A DNA stretch of 64,000 bases from Astragalus membranaceus (Eukaryota; Streptophyta; Magnoliopsida; Fabales; Fabaceae): positions 76,843,747 through 76,907,746 of the forward strand of contig CM076847.1 of the NCBI GenBank assembly GCA_039519185.1. Direction: 5' to 3'. Positions 11,169-23,768 of the stretch are shown here, in pieces (within the stretch, counting starts at the first letter, position 1; each line of letters begins with the position of its first letter). Made by a program: the position numbers and the translations under genes. Below the pieces are notes generated by a model. That model had not been told where the DNA came from. It saw only the letters and a program-made list of their open reading frames with translations, and ran no database searches.

Positions 11169-12878
11169 GCTACTTGAAAAAAATACTGAGTCACAAAACC
11201 GAAGCAGAGGGCGTGACCTAACCGCCGCCGCTGGGAGGGGGGGCTCCCTCCCGGGGGTTCTCTTCCCCTCTCCACTCAGTCTTCCTCCGCCTCTGCTGCC
11301 ACAAGCTCTTCTCCACCGATTCACGTGGGCTGAGTTTTGTTCTTGACCATCGTGATTTCTCTGCTGGTTTGGATCGCTACCTGCGATTGTTATCGCTGTC
11401 CCGAGGAGCATTGATCTGTTGCATCTGGCCGCGATCTCGCGATTGCTCGTTCTGGCCGCTCGTTCCTTGGTTCGCGATTGCTCTGTTCTTGTTCTGCGTT
11501 TTGTCTGCGTTTCGCAACCTGGGTTGATCGGGGGAGTCCACGATCTGGTTTGGTTTCTGGATCTTTCCTGCGGTTTGGTCTGCGTAGGTTTCTCTGAATC
11601 TGGGTTGATCATTAGTGCGATCTGGTTCGGTTTCTGGATCTCCCCCGCGATTGTTGTTCTCTGGTCTGCGAAGGTTTGATGGTTCTGGATCTCCGCTGTC
11701 CGCTTGCTCAGCATCGTGATCTTGTTCTTTCCTCTGAGCTGTTCACGGTCCCTGCCCCGCGGCGCTGCTGGTTTGGATCTCCCTTTTTTGGTGGATCTGC
11801 GCGCTTTAGGAGGTCCACAGTGGGCTTCTGTTTCGTGATGGTTTGTTGATTTGAATGGGAAGGGGTCTGTGCTGATCGCGATGGTGGCTGGTAGATCGCT
11901 CTTGGATCCGCAATCACGGCAACATCCTCCCTCGATGCCGCTTCTTCGTCTTTCGTCGTCGACTTTCGCTGAATGTCACTGATTTGCGTCTTGCTTGGTT
12001 GTGTCACGGTGTTGGCCGGTGGCGCAACACCGCGGTGGTGGCTGGTGATCGACGACCTCGGTCAAGCTCGGTTGTGTCGCGGTGTTGGCCAGTGACACGG
12101 CTTCGCGGTGGTGGCTGGTGATTCGATGCCGGAAGACTGGAGGGTTTCTCTGTGTATTAATCAGAATGGTTTTGGTGGTTGTTGTCGCAATGCCATTGTT
12201 GGGCGCCAGATTCCAGTTTGCAGTTCTCTCTGACGGGCTCCTCCCCTCTGCCTTCAACTCCTGAACCCTGTCTCTCGCCCGGCCTCCACCTCTAACCTCG
12301 ATCAGATATGAGTGTGCTTAATGTGAGGATCGTGAGGTGAGGCTGGGTGTTGTGGTGTGGCGCTCAATTGACGGTGGGTGGTGGTTGTGTGGGGGCTTTC
12401 AGGTGTTGCCCTGTTTCGGAGTTTGGGTCCTTAGATTACAGTTAGCAATTCTCTTCGCCGGGCTCCTCCCTTTGCCTTCAGCTTCTGACCCCGTCCCAAT
12501 CGTCTCCTGGCCTCCACCTCTAACCTCAATCTTTGGGAGTGTGCTTAATGTGAGGATAGTGAGGTGGTTCTGGCTGTGGTGGTTTGGAGTGTGCTCAGTA
12601 GGCGGTGGGTGGAGGTTGTGGGGGCTTCAGGTGTTGCCCTGCTTACTTTTTTGGGTCGTCCTCGTCACCTTAGATTTTCTTTTATTAGAGCTCTTTGGTT
12701 GTTTATTTTAGGGGCCTTTGTTGGGCTTTCTATTATTGTCATCATTACCAAGGGTTTTGGTCTAGTCCCCCCTTGTGCTTTTTATGTCTTCTCTTTATTT
12801 TATTAATAAATTCGGGCTGGCTGCCTGGTTGCTTAAAAAAAAAATATAAACATATTAACCAAGCCAGTGAAAAAAAAA
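11169..12878 (+). mobile_element. LINE-like non-autonomous retroposon
   Basis: An insert of 1.71 kb sits in the spacer after copy 11. It is flanked by an 18-bp direct repeat, ATTTAGTTATTAGGGATG, at 11151-11168 and 12879-12896, and ends in a run of A, the signature of target-primed reverse transcription. The body is GC-rich and contains no reverse transcriptase or endonuclease frame. Two internal tandem duplications are visible: ~72 bp at about 11997-12130 and ~225 bp at about 12206-12655. The 3' part (TTTTATTAATAAATTCGGGC before poly-A) resembles the tail of plant L1-type LINEs. It could instead be a processed non-coding transcript. Confidence 0.7.
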
Positions 12879-13561
12879 ATTTAGTTATTAGGGATGTCAT
12901 GTTTAAAAATTTTATTCTGGAGGCGACCAATTTTGTTTCTACAAAACATTTTTCTTTCTTCTCTCTTATTAGAATTGTTAATCCAAAGTAGTATTATTGT
13001 TTATATTTATTAGTTTATCTTAGTTAAAATTTGTAAACTCCTAAATCATTATTATACAAACTAAGGGTCTAAGACTCCAAAAATTTCATGGGACAAGACA
13101 ACTTGATTAAGTCTTCTTGAAAATGTAAAACCAATCTTTCATCTACAAATGACATTGAATCTAGCTAGGACACCAGTGGCTAATCCTTGGATCACTCTCG
13201 AAGATTGTGGGTGCTTGTGCAAAAGAACATCAATGTAATTACTAGTGGCTGTGTGGGATGCAAACAGTTGTATAGCCGCTCTTGCTTTCTTCTTCTCTCA
13301 ACATACTTAGCATCACACAAGTTTATATGCCAGTCATACTCCTTCCATGAGTTAGGTACACCAATGATGGCTAGTCAAACTCTGAAAATGGAAGAGCGTG
13401 GTTGGAGCATTTTGTTTTGAAGTTCCAAGGGAAGAAAAAAAATGCAGACCGACTCTCACATTTGGTGTATTGGTTGTGCATAAGAGTCCCACATAGAGCA
13501 GTCTAGAAAGCTGCATAGTGGACTTGATAAATAAAAGGAGCGGCGAGAAAATGTTCAAGGC

Positions 13562-13753
13562 ATACCTTTCTCGACCTTTTGGCGAAGATCAAGTGTAGTA
13601 TATGTTCTTATCAGTTTAATATATGATATGTGGGCCAATGGCTCACACGATATTAAATTACTTTTTTTAGGGGGAGAGCCATCACAATAGTTTGCTATTG
13701 GGTTTCTCATGTGTCGCCTATGCGTTGCACTACTGCATGGGCCTGGCGCACCC
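13562..13753 (+). pseudogene. U2: U2 snRNA pseudogene, copy 12
   Basis: It carries G13A, T23G in the U6-pairing region, C41A and C62A in stem IIa, so pairing with U6 and stem IIa would suffer. USE (13486) and TATA (13527) are intact. Its spacing from copy 11 is 930 bp once the LINE-like insert is removed. Confidence 0.85.
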
Positions 13754-14491
13754 TACAAATTCTAGTGATGAATATTTGTGGATTTTAATTTTAATTTTAA
13801 ACTTAATCATGTAGTTATTAGGGATGTCATGTTTAAAAATTTTATTCTGGAGGCGACAAATTTTGTTTCTACAAAAAATTTTTCTTTCTTCCCTCTTATT
13901 AAAATTGTTAATCCAAAGTAGTATTATTGTTTATATTTATTAATTTATTTTAGTTAAAATTTATAAACTCCTAAATCATTATTATACTAACTAAGGGTCT
14001 AAGACTCCAAAAATCTTAAGGGACAAGACAACTTGATTAACTATTCTTGAAAATGCAAAACCAATCTTTCATCTACAAATGACATTGAATCTAGCTAGGA
14101 CACCAGTGGCTAATCCTTGGATCACTCTCGAGGATTGTGGGTGCTTGTGCAAAAGAACATCAATGTAATTACTAGTGGCTGTGTGGGATGCAAACAGTTG
14201 TATAGCCGCTCTTGCTTTCTTCTTCTCTCAACATACTTAGCATCACACAAGTTTATATGCCAGTCATACTCCTTCCATGAGTTAGGAACACCAATGATTG
14301 CTAGTCAAACTCTGAAAATGGAAGAGCGAGGTTGGACAATTTTGTTTTGAAGTTCTAAGGGAAGAAAAAAAATGCAGACCGACTCTCACATTTGGTGTAT
14401 TGGTTGTGCATAAGAGTCCCACATAGAGCAGTCTAGAAAGCTGCATAGTGGACTTGATAAATAAAAGGAGCCGCGAGAAAATGTTCAAGGC

Positions 14492-14683
14492 ATACCTTTC
14501 TCGGCCTTTTGGCTAAGATCAAGTGTAGTATCTGTTCTTACCAGTTTAATATCTGATATGTGGGCCAATGGCTCACACGATATTAAATTACTTTTTTTAG
14601 GGGGAGAGCCATCACAATAGCTTGCTATTGGGTTTCTCATGTGTCGCCTATGCGTTGCACTACTGCATGGGCCTGGCGCACCC
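14492..14683 (+). ncRNA. U2: U2 snRNA, copy 13 (T50C variant)
   Basis: T50C changes the left arm of stem IIa (CTTACCAG) and breaks one pair with CTGAT. The rest is consensus. The promoter is intact (USE 14416, TATA 14457). It is identical in sequence to copy 15. Confidence 0.9.
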
Positions 14684-14893
14684 TATAAATTCTAGTGATG
14701 AATATTTGTGGGTTTTAATTTTAAATTTAAATTTCATCATTTAGTTATTAGGGATGTCATGTTTAAAAATTTTATTCTGGAGGCGACCAATTTTGTTTCT
14801 ACAAAACATTTTTCTTTCTTCTCTCTTATTAAAATTGTTAATCTAAAGTAGTATTATTGTTTATATTTATTAATTTATTTTAGTTAAAATTTA

Positions 14894-16923
14894 TATGAAG
14901 GGTGAGATAAACATTATCTCAGTGAGTCCTATCGAGACCCCTTACTAACTCTAGTGGTTCATTATGCTTTACTTTGAACTCGTGGCCCTAATAAGCAACC
15001 ACGTGGACATATATTAATTTCATGTAACTTTTATGCTCACGCCCCTTCTAAGCGACACATGAAGCATATCATATTTTACCTCTTGTAATTAGTAGCCCTA
15101 CTAAGCAACTACGCATTACATTCCTTTTCATTTATCATTCTAGCATAACACCTCAAGCCTACCTATTCTTAAGCACTTCTTTGGCTTTTGGTGAACTCAT
15201 CCCGCTATTTCTAGTGGGTGAAACCTCTTGAGTCTAGGTTTTGGGGCTCATGACTTCCCCTCCCCTAGTATGCCAATCCTCTAAGGGTCGTCACCCTTGA
15301 CATCAATTTATATATATTATATAAATGTACCCGCTTTGGGCCGTCTTATCATTATTATGCATGCACCGTCTATCCTTCCTCAAGGGAAGGTATTTTGTGT
15401 TTGAGTTAAACATTTCTTACCTTGACTTGTATACATTAACATGTGTACACTCGCGTTTTTCTAATGTACGGCTTTTCCTTAACAGTCTTGACTACCAAAA
15501 CAGAACATTATACATATTTGATTTCAAATATGATTAGCCCTGTTAATAAGGTTTCCAACGCATCAAAGAACACCTCAATCCGACTCCCGGATCAAAAGTT
15601 ATCGCGAAAACAAAATCAATAGGGTTTGCTGAAAAATTACACTGCGTCGCGACGCGAACAGGTTTTGTCGCGACGCGAAAACTTACAGAATCAAAAACCT
15701 TCTCAAAAGCAAGCTTGGTCACGTCGCGACAGACACGGGTCGCGACGCGATGGTTGACAGATTCACAGAAAACAGTTTTGCTAAAATTCGCTTTTGTTCC
15801 GTTTCGCTTTTGGATCCGGTGCCGAGACATTCTAGGGCATTTAAAACATAAAAACAGAAATTCCAAACAATAATTCCAGTCCAGCGAAAGCGGTAAAACA
15901 ATCAATCAATGCATATCATCACAACATCAATCAACATTTTACAATTAACGGTATTTTTGATAAAAACGGTTTCGTCCACTTTTTCGAAAATGGACTTTTT
16001 AACGTATCATTTCCGGGAACATTAAGACTCGACATCAAAACATCCCTAAGCGAGTATAGAACTCACCGTATTGTGATGAAAATCACAAACAACCACGACG
16101 ACAACTTGACTTCAACGAAAGCCGAAATCTCACGAACGATCCTCGAAATGCTCCCTACTTCGAACTTGAACTAACCCCCAACGAAAACGGCTACTGAAAT
16201 CCCTTCTAATCTACTCCAATCCACAAGGTAGGTTCTGTTTTACTCCAAGCTAGCCTTAACTTTGACATGCAAGCTTCCAAAATTCTCAAAACTCCATTTT
16301 CTCACTTTTAGCTTTGAAATTCCAGAAATGGTGAAATGGAAGGGATGAAGATATGGGTGGTGTTTTAGGTATCAGTGGGAAGAGGGTTAAAAAGTGAATC
16401 TAATGGTGAAAGAAAATGCAACATGCATCAAGGTTTTTGAGAAATACTCCTCTCCCTCTTCTTCTCCCTATTCGCAGTCTCTCCTCTCAAGCTCTCTCCA
16501 TTTTCTGTTTTTCAGCAACTGAACATTGTGTGAGTGAGTGGGGATGGGTCAGCTGAGGGTGAGGTGGAAAAATAGGTGTGAAATGACTGTTTCGTCCTTA
16601 TTCTCAATTACTTACTTAAAACCTATTTTAATCCACTCCTATTCACCTAATCAATCAATAATTAAGTAATGCATATGTGTGTGTTTTGTGATAGGTGGGT
16701 TAGCTGAGTGTCACTTATGGGTGGAAAAGACAAAAATACCCCTGTGCTCCTATTCTCACTTAAAGCCCCAATTTAACTCACCAAAGCACACACATGTATA
16801 ATTGGCAATCAAATTACTATGGCTTATAATTTATTAAGCCTATTTATTTTCAATTAGCTAATTAATTATCTTAACCTCTTGCTAATTTCAATAAATGAAA
16901 TTAGCTAAATTGGGGATGTTACA
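14894..16923 (-). mobile_element. Solo-LTR fragment in spacer, duplicated with the array
   Basis: Inverse-oriented Ty3/gypsy LTR lacking about the first 390 bp. The left junction is AAATTTATATGAAGGG, where spacer and LTR share AAAT/TAT microhomology. The right end GGGGATGTTACA is intact and followed by the target-site half CTCCT at 16924-16928, the same site as the complete copy at 21444-28766. It carries the dyad motif TCGCGACGCGA several times (15645-15750) and the conserved block CTCAGTGAGTCCTATCGAG. No coding region is present. Confidence 0.88.
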
Positions 16924-17146
16924 CTCCTTCCAGGAGTTAGGAACACCAATGATGGCGAGTCAAACTCTGAAAATGGAAGAGCGAGGTTGGACCATTTTGT
17001 TTTGAAGTTCCAAGGGAAGAAAAAAAATGCAGACCGACTCTCACATTTGGTGTATTGGTTGTGCATAAGAGTCCCACATAGAGCAGTCTAGAAAGCTGCA
17101 TAGTGGACTTGATAAATAAAAGGAACCGCAAGAAAATGTTCAAGGC

Positions 17147-17338
17147 ATACCTTTCTCGGCCTTTTGGCTAAGATCAAGTGTAGTATCTGTTCTTATCAGT
17201 TTAATATCTGATATGTGGGCCAATGGCTCACACGATATTAAATTACTTTTTTTAGGGGGGGAGCCATCACAATAGCTTGCTATTGGGTTTCTCATGTGTC
17301 GCCTATGCGTTGCACTACTGCATGGGCCTGGCGCACCC
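17147..17338 (+). ncRNA. U2: U2 snRNA, copy 14
   Basis: Consensus 5' half, and a GGGGGGGAGCC change before stem III. The promoter lies just downstream of the LTR fragment but keeps USE (17071) and TATA (17112), so it should still be transcribable. The bases between TATA and start are GGAACCGCAAG rather than GGAGCAGCGAG. Confidence 0.94.
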
Positions 17339-18076
17339 TATAAATTCTAGTGATGAATATTTGTGGGTTTTAATTTTAAATTTAAATTTCATCATTTAGT
17401 TATTAGGGATGTCATGTTTAAAAATTTTATTCTGGAGGCGACCAATTTTGTTTCTACAAAACATTTTTCTTTCTTCTCTCTTATTAAAATTGTTAATCCA
17501 AAGTAGTATTATTGTTTATATTTATTAATTTATTTTAGTTAAAATTTATAAACTCCTAAATCATTATTATACTAACTAAGGGTCTAAGACTCCAAAAATC
17601 TTAAGGGACAAGACAACTTGATTAACTATTCTTGAAAATGCAAAACCAATCTTTCATCTACAAATGACATTGAATCTAGCTAGGACACCAGTGGCTAATC
17701 CTTGGATCACTCTCGAGGATTGTGGGTGCTTGTGCAAAAGAACATCAATGTAATTACTAGTGGCTGTGTGGGATGCAAACAGTTGTATAGCCGCTCTTGC
17801 TTTCTTCTTCTCTCAACATACTTAGCATCACACAAGTTTATATGCCAGTCATACTCCTTCCATGAGTTAGGAACACCAATGATTGCTAGTCAAACTCTGA
17901 AAATGGAAGAGCGAGGTTGGACAATTTTGTTTTGAAGTTCTAAGGGAAGAAAAAAAATGCAGACCGACTCTCACATTTGGTGTATTGGTTGTGCATAAGA
18001 GTCCCACATAGAGCAGTCTAGAAAGCTGCATAGTGGACTTGATAAATAAAAGGAGCCGCGAGAAAATGTTCAAGGC

Positions 18077-18268
18077 ATACCTTTCTCGGCCTTTTGGCTA
18101 AGATCAAGTGTAGTATCTGTTCTTACCAGTTTAATATCTGATATGTGGGCCAATGGCTCACACGATATTAAATTACTTTTTTTAGGGGGAGAGCCATCAC
18201 AATAGCTTGCTATTGGGTTTCTCATGTGTCGCCTATGCGTTGCACTACTGCATGGGCCTGGCGCACCC
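18077..18268 (+). ncRNA. U2: U2 snRNA, copy 15 (duplicate of copy 13)
   Basis: Offset 3585 bp from copy 13 and carries the same T50C. USE is at 18001 and TATA at 18042. Confidence 0.9.
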
Positions 18269-18478
18269 TATAAATTCTAGTGATGAATATTTGTGGGTTT
18301 TAATTTTAAATTTAAATTTCATCATTTAGTTATTAGGGATGTCATGTTTAAAAATTTTATTCTGGAGGCGACCAATTTTGTTTCTACAAAACATTTTTCT
18401 TTCTTCTCTCTTATTAAAATTGTTAATCTAAAGTAGTATTATTGTTTATATTTATTAATTTATTTTAGTTAAAATTTA

Positions 18479-20508
18479 TATGAAGGGTGAGATAAACATT
18501 ATCTCAGTGAGTCCTATCGAGACCCCTTACTAACTCTAGTGGTTCATTATGCTTTACTTTGAACTCGTGGCCCTAATAAGCAACCACGTGGACATATATT
18601 AATTTCATGTAACTTTTATGCTCACGCCCCTTCTAAGCGACACATGAAGCATATCATATTTTACCTCTTGTAATTAGTAGCCCTACTAAGCAACTACGCA
18701 TTACATTCCTTTTCATTTATCATTCTAGCATAACACCTCAAGCCTACCTATTCTTAAGCACTTCTTTGGCTTTTGGTGAACTCATCCCGCTATTTCTAGT
18801 GGGTGAAACCTCTTGAGTCTAGGTTTTGGGGCTCATGACTTCCCCTCCCCTAGTATGCCAATCCTCTAAGGGTCGTCACCCTTGACATCAATTTATATAT
18901 ATTATATAAATGTACCCGCTTTGGGCCGTCTTATCATTATTATGCATGCACCGTCTATCCTTCCTCAAGGGAAGGTATTTTGTGTTTGAGTTAAACATTT
19001 CTTACCTTGACTTGTATACATTAACATGTGTACACTCGCGTTTTTCTAATGTACGGCTTTTCCTTAACAGTCTTGACTACCAAAACAGAACATTATACAT
19101 ATTTGATTTCAAATATGATTAGCCCTGTTAATAAGGTTTCCAACGCATCAAAGAACACCTCAATCCGACTCCCGGATCAAAAGTTATCGCGAAAACAAAA
19201 TCAATAGGGTTTGCTGAAAAATTACACTGCGTCGCGACGCGAACAGGTTTTGTCGCGACGCGAAAACTTACAGAATCAAAAACCTTCTCAAAAGCAAGCT
19301 TGGTCACGTCGCGACAGACACGGGTCGCGACGCGATGGTTGACAGATTCACAGAAAACAGTTTTGCTAAAATTCGCTTTTGTTCCGTTTCGCTTTTGGAT
19401 CCGGTGCCGAGACATTCTAGGGCATTTAAAACATAAAAACAGAAATTCCAAACAATAATTCCAGTCCAGCGAAAGCGGTAAAACAATCAATCAATGCATA
19501 TCATCACAACATCAATCAACATTTTACAATTAACGGTATTTTTGATAAAAACGGTTTCGTCCTTTTTTTCGAAAATGGACTTTTTAACGTATCATTTCCG
19601 GGAACATTAAGACTCGACATCAAAACATCCCTAAGCGAGTATAGAACTCACCGTATTGTGATGAAAATCACAAACAACCACGACGACAACTTGGCTTCAA
19701 CGAAAGCCGAAATCTCACGAACGATCCTCGAAATGCTCCCTACTTCGAACTTGAACTAACCCCCAACGAAAACGGCTACTGAAATCCCTTCTAATCTACT
19801 CCAATCCACAAGGTAGGTTCTGTTTTACTCCAAGCTAGCCTTAACTTTGACATGCAAGCTTCCAAAATTCTCAAAACTCCATTTTCTCACTTTTAGCTTT
19901 GAAATTCCAGAAATGGTGAAATGGAAGGGATGAAGATATGGGTGGTGTTTTAGGTATCAGTGGGAAGAGGGTTAAAAAGTGAGTCTAATGGTGAAAGAAA
20001 ATGCAACATGCATCAAGGTTTTTGAGAAATACTCCTCTCCCTCTTCTTCTCCCTATTCGCAGTCTCTCCTCTCAAGCTCTCTCCATTTTCTGTTTTTCAG
20101 CAACTGAACATTGTGTGAGTGAGTGGGGATGGGTCAGCTGAGGGTGAGGTGGAAAAATAGGTGTGAAATGACTGTTTCGTCCTTATTCTCAATTACTTAC
20201 TTAAAACCTATTTTAATCCACTCCTATTCACCTAATCAATCAATAATTAAGTAATGCATATGTGTGTGTTTTGTGATAGGTGGGTTAGCTGAGTGTCACT
20301 TATGGGTGGAAAAGACAAAAATACCCCTGTGCTCCTATTCTCACTTAAAGCCCCAATTTAACTCACCAAAGCACACACATGTATAATTGGCAATCAAATT
20401 ACTATGGCTTATAATTTATTAAGCCTATTTATTTTCAATTAGCTAATTAATTATCTTAACCTCTTGCTAATTTCAATAAATGAAATTAGCTAAATTGGGG
20501 ATGTTACA
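18479..20508 (-). mobile_element. Solo-LTR fragment, second duplicate
   Basis: Copy of the fragment at 14894-16923 made by the 3585-bp duplication. It has the same internal left junction and the same right flank CTCCT. It contains TCGCGACGCGA dyads at 19230-19340 and no coding region. Confidence 0.88.
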
Positions 20509-20731
20509 CTCCTTCCAGGAGTTAGGAACACCAATGATGGCGAGTCAAACTCTGAAAATGGAAGAGCGAGGTTGGACCATTTTGTTTTGAAGTTCCAAGG
20601 GAAGAAAAAAAATGCAGACCGACTCTCACATTTGGTGTATTGGTTGTGCATAAGAGTCCCACATAGAGCAGTCTAGAAAGCTGCATAGTGGACTTGATAA
20701 ATAAAAGGAACCGCAAGAAAATGTTCAAGGC

Positions 20732-20923
20732 ATACCTTTCTCGGCCTTTTGGCTAAGATCAAGTGTAGTATCTGTTCTTATCAGTTTAATATCTGATATG
20801 TGGGCCAATGGCTCACACGATATTAAATTACTTTTTTTAGGGGGGGAGCCATCACAATAGCTTGCTATTGGGTTTCTCATGTGTCGCCTATTCGTTGCAC
20901 TACTGCATGGGCCTGACGCACCC
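20732..20923 (+). ncRNA. U2: U2 snRNA, copy 16 (stem IV mutated)
   Basis: Duplicate of copy 14 with two new changes in stem-loop IV (TATTCG for TATGCG, GACGC for GGCGC). Both weaken the stem that positions the U2A'/U2B'' site. The 5' half and promoter (USE 20656, TATA 20697) are consensus. Confidence 0.92.
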
Positions 20924-23768
20924 TATAAATTCTAGTGATGAATATTTGTGGGTTTTAATTTTAATTTTAATTTTAATCATTTAGTTATTAGGGATGTCAT
21001 GTTTAAAAATTTTATTCTGGAGGCGACCAATTTTGTTTCTACAAAACATTTTTCTTTCTTCTCTCTTATTAAAATTGTTAATCCAAAGTAGTATTATTGT
21101 TTATATTTATTAATTTATTTTAGTTAAAATTTATAAACTCCTAAATCATTATTATACAAACTAAGGGTCTAAGACTCCAAAAATTTCATGGGACAAGACA
21201 ACTTGATTAAGTCTTCTTGAAAATGTAAAACCAATCTTTCATCTACAAATGACATTGAATCTAGCTAGGACACCAGTGGCTAATCCTTGGATCACTCTCG
21301 AGGATTGTGGGTGCTTGTGCAAAAGAACATCAATGTAATTACTAGTGGCTGTGTGGGATGCAAACAGTTGTATAACCTCTCTTGCTTTCTTCTTCTCTCA
21401 ACATACTTAGCATCGCACAAGTTTATATGCCAGTCATACTCCTTGTAACACCCCGATAAATTCTAACTTGTAGAATCACCGAAATGCACTAAATGGCATA
21501 CATCAGAGTAACTTCTTGTTATTGAAATATTGAACACAACTAAGACTTTCAATAATACATATCAAATGGTTCTCTGAACCTCATTAACTTCCTGGAAATG
21601 CTTAAGTTTCAAAACTTAAGACTTGTACATAATCCTGGTGTTCAATACTCAAAACACAAAGTAGCGAAAACGATTTTACAACTTAAACAATGAAAGTCAT
21701 ACAATCGGTGACATAACTAAATAAAATACAAAGGGCTAAACAGGAAATCCAATTTCCCATAATTCCATGAGTCGCATCGGCTAACCGTGCTTCGTCGCCT
21801 TTGCTTTCCCCTGTTTCTCTGTAAAAACCACAAATATGAAGGGTGAGATAAACATTATCTCAGTGAGTCCTATCGAGACCCCTTACGAACTCTAGCGGTT
21901 CATTATGATTTACTTTGAACTCGTGGCCCTAATAAGCAACGACGTGGACATATATTAATTTCATGTAATTTTTATGCTCACGCCCCTTCTAAACGACACA
22001 TGAAGCATATCATATTTTACCTCTTGTAATTAGTAGCCCTACTAAGCAACTACGCATTGCATTCCTTTTCATTTATCATTCTAGCATAACACCTCAAGCC
22101 TACCTATTCTTAGGCACTTCTTTGGCTTTTGGTGAACTCATCCCGCTATTTCTAGTGGGTGAAACCTCTTGAGTCTAGGTTTTGGGGCTCATGACTTCCC
22201 CTCCCCTAGTATGCCAATCCTCTAAGGGTCGTCACCCTTGACATCAATTTATATATATTATATAAATGTACCCGCTTTGGGCCGTCTTATCATTATTATG
22301 CATGCATCGTCTATCCTTCCTACAGGGAAGGTATTTTGTGTTTGAGTTAAACATTTCTTACCTTGACTTGTATACATTAACATGTGTACACTCGCGTTTT
22401 TCTAATGTACGGATTTTTCTTAACAGTCTTGACTACCAAAACAGAACATTATACATATTTGATTTCATATATGATTAGCCCTGTTAATAAGGTTTCCAAC
22501 GCACCAAAGAACACCTCAATCTGACTCCCGGATCAAAAGTTATCGCGAAAACAAAATCAATAGGGTTTGCTGAAAAGTTACATTGCGTCGCGACGCGAAA
22601 AGGTTCCGTCGCGACGCGAAAACTTACAGAATCAAAAACCTTCGCAAAAGCAAGCTTGGTCACGTCGCGACAGACAAGGGTCGCGACGCGATGGTTGACA
22701 GATTCACAGAAAACAGTTTTGCTAAAATTCGCTTTTGTTTCGTTTCGCTTTTGGATCCGGTGCCGAGACATTCTAGGGCATTCAAAACATAAAAACAGAA
22801 ATTCCAAACAATAATTCCAGTCCAGCGAAAGCGGTAAAACAATCAATCAATGCATATCATCACAACATCAATCAACAATTGACAATTAACGGTTTTTTTG
22901 ATAAAAACGGTTTCGTCCACTTTTTCGAACACGGACTTTTTAACGTATCGTTTCCGAGAACATTAAGACTCGTTATCAAAACATCCCTAAGCGAGTATAG
23001 AACTCACCGTATTGTGATGAAAATCACAAACAACCACGACGACAACCTGACTTCAACGAAAGCCGAAATCTCACGAACGATCCTCGAAATGCTCTCTACT
23101 TCGAACTTGAACTAACCCCCAACGAAAACGGCTACTGAAATCCCTTCTAATCTACTCCAATCCACAAGGTAGGTTCTGTTTTACTCCAAGCTAGCCTTAA
23201 CTTTGACATGCAAGCTTCCAAAATTCTCAAAACTCCATTTTCTCACTTTGAGCTTCGAAATTCCAGAAATGGTGAAATGGAAGGGATGAAGATATGGGTG
23301 GTGTTTTAGGTTTTAGTGGGAAGAGGGTTAAAAACTGAATCTAATGGTGAAAGAAAATGCAACATGCATCAAGGTTTTTGAGAAATCCTCCTCTCCCTCT
23401 TCTTCTCCCTATTCGCAGTCTCTCCTCTCAAGCTCTATCTATTTTCTATTTTTCAGCAGCTGAACATTGTGTGAGTGAGTGGGGATGGGTCAGCTGAGGG
23501 TGAGGTGGAAAAATAGGTGTGAAATGACTGTTTCGTCCTTGTTCTCAATTACTTACTTAAAACCCATTTTAATCCACTCCTATTCACCTAATCGATCAAT
23601 AATTAAGTAATGCATATGTGTGTGTTTTGTGATAGGTGGGTTAGCTGAGTGTCACTTATGGGTGGAAAAGACAAAAATACCCCTGTGCTCCTATTCTCAC
23701 TTAAAGCCCCAATTTAACTCACCAAAGCACACACATGTATAATTGGCAATCAAATTACTATGGCTTAT

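Larger units (their letters stand above)
13895..17479 (+). repeat. 3585-bp tandem duplication, first unit
   Basis: Almost every base from about 13895 recurs 3585 bp later, up to about 21064. The block holds copy 13, an LTR fragment and copy 14. The left edge is placed by three mismatches at 13816-13890 versus 17401-17475, after which the copies agree. Breakpoints lie in the conserved CTCTTATTAAAATTGTTAAT spacer motif, as expected for unequal crossing over. Coordinates are good to about 30 bp. Confidence 0.88.
17480..21064 (+). repeat. 3585-bp tandem duplication, second unit
   Basis: Second copy of the block at 13895-17479, with copies 15 and 16 and the second LTR fragment. By eye only a handful of bases differ: near 19564, 19693 and 19982, plus two in stem IV of copy 16. 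The duplication is therefore recent. Confidence 0.88.

Noticed and set aside
11160..11714. 184-codon minus-strand ORF in the LINE-like insert
   Set aside because: GC-rich composition gives long chance frames. The residue content is low-complexity and the frame crosses the element's target-repeat boundary.
15543..15905. 120-codon ORF repeated in three LTR copies
   Set aside because: It lies across the dyad cluster of a non-coding LTR, and conservation follows from recent duplication.
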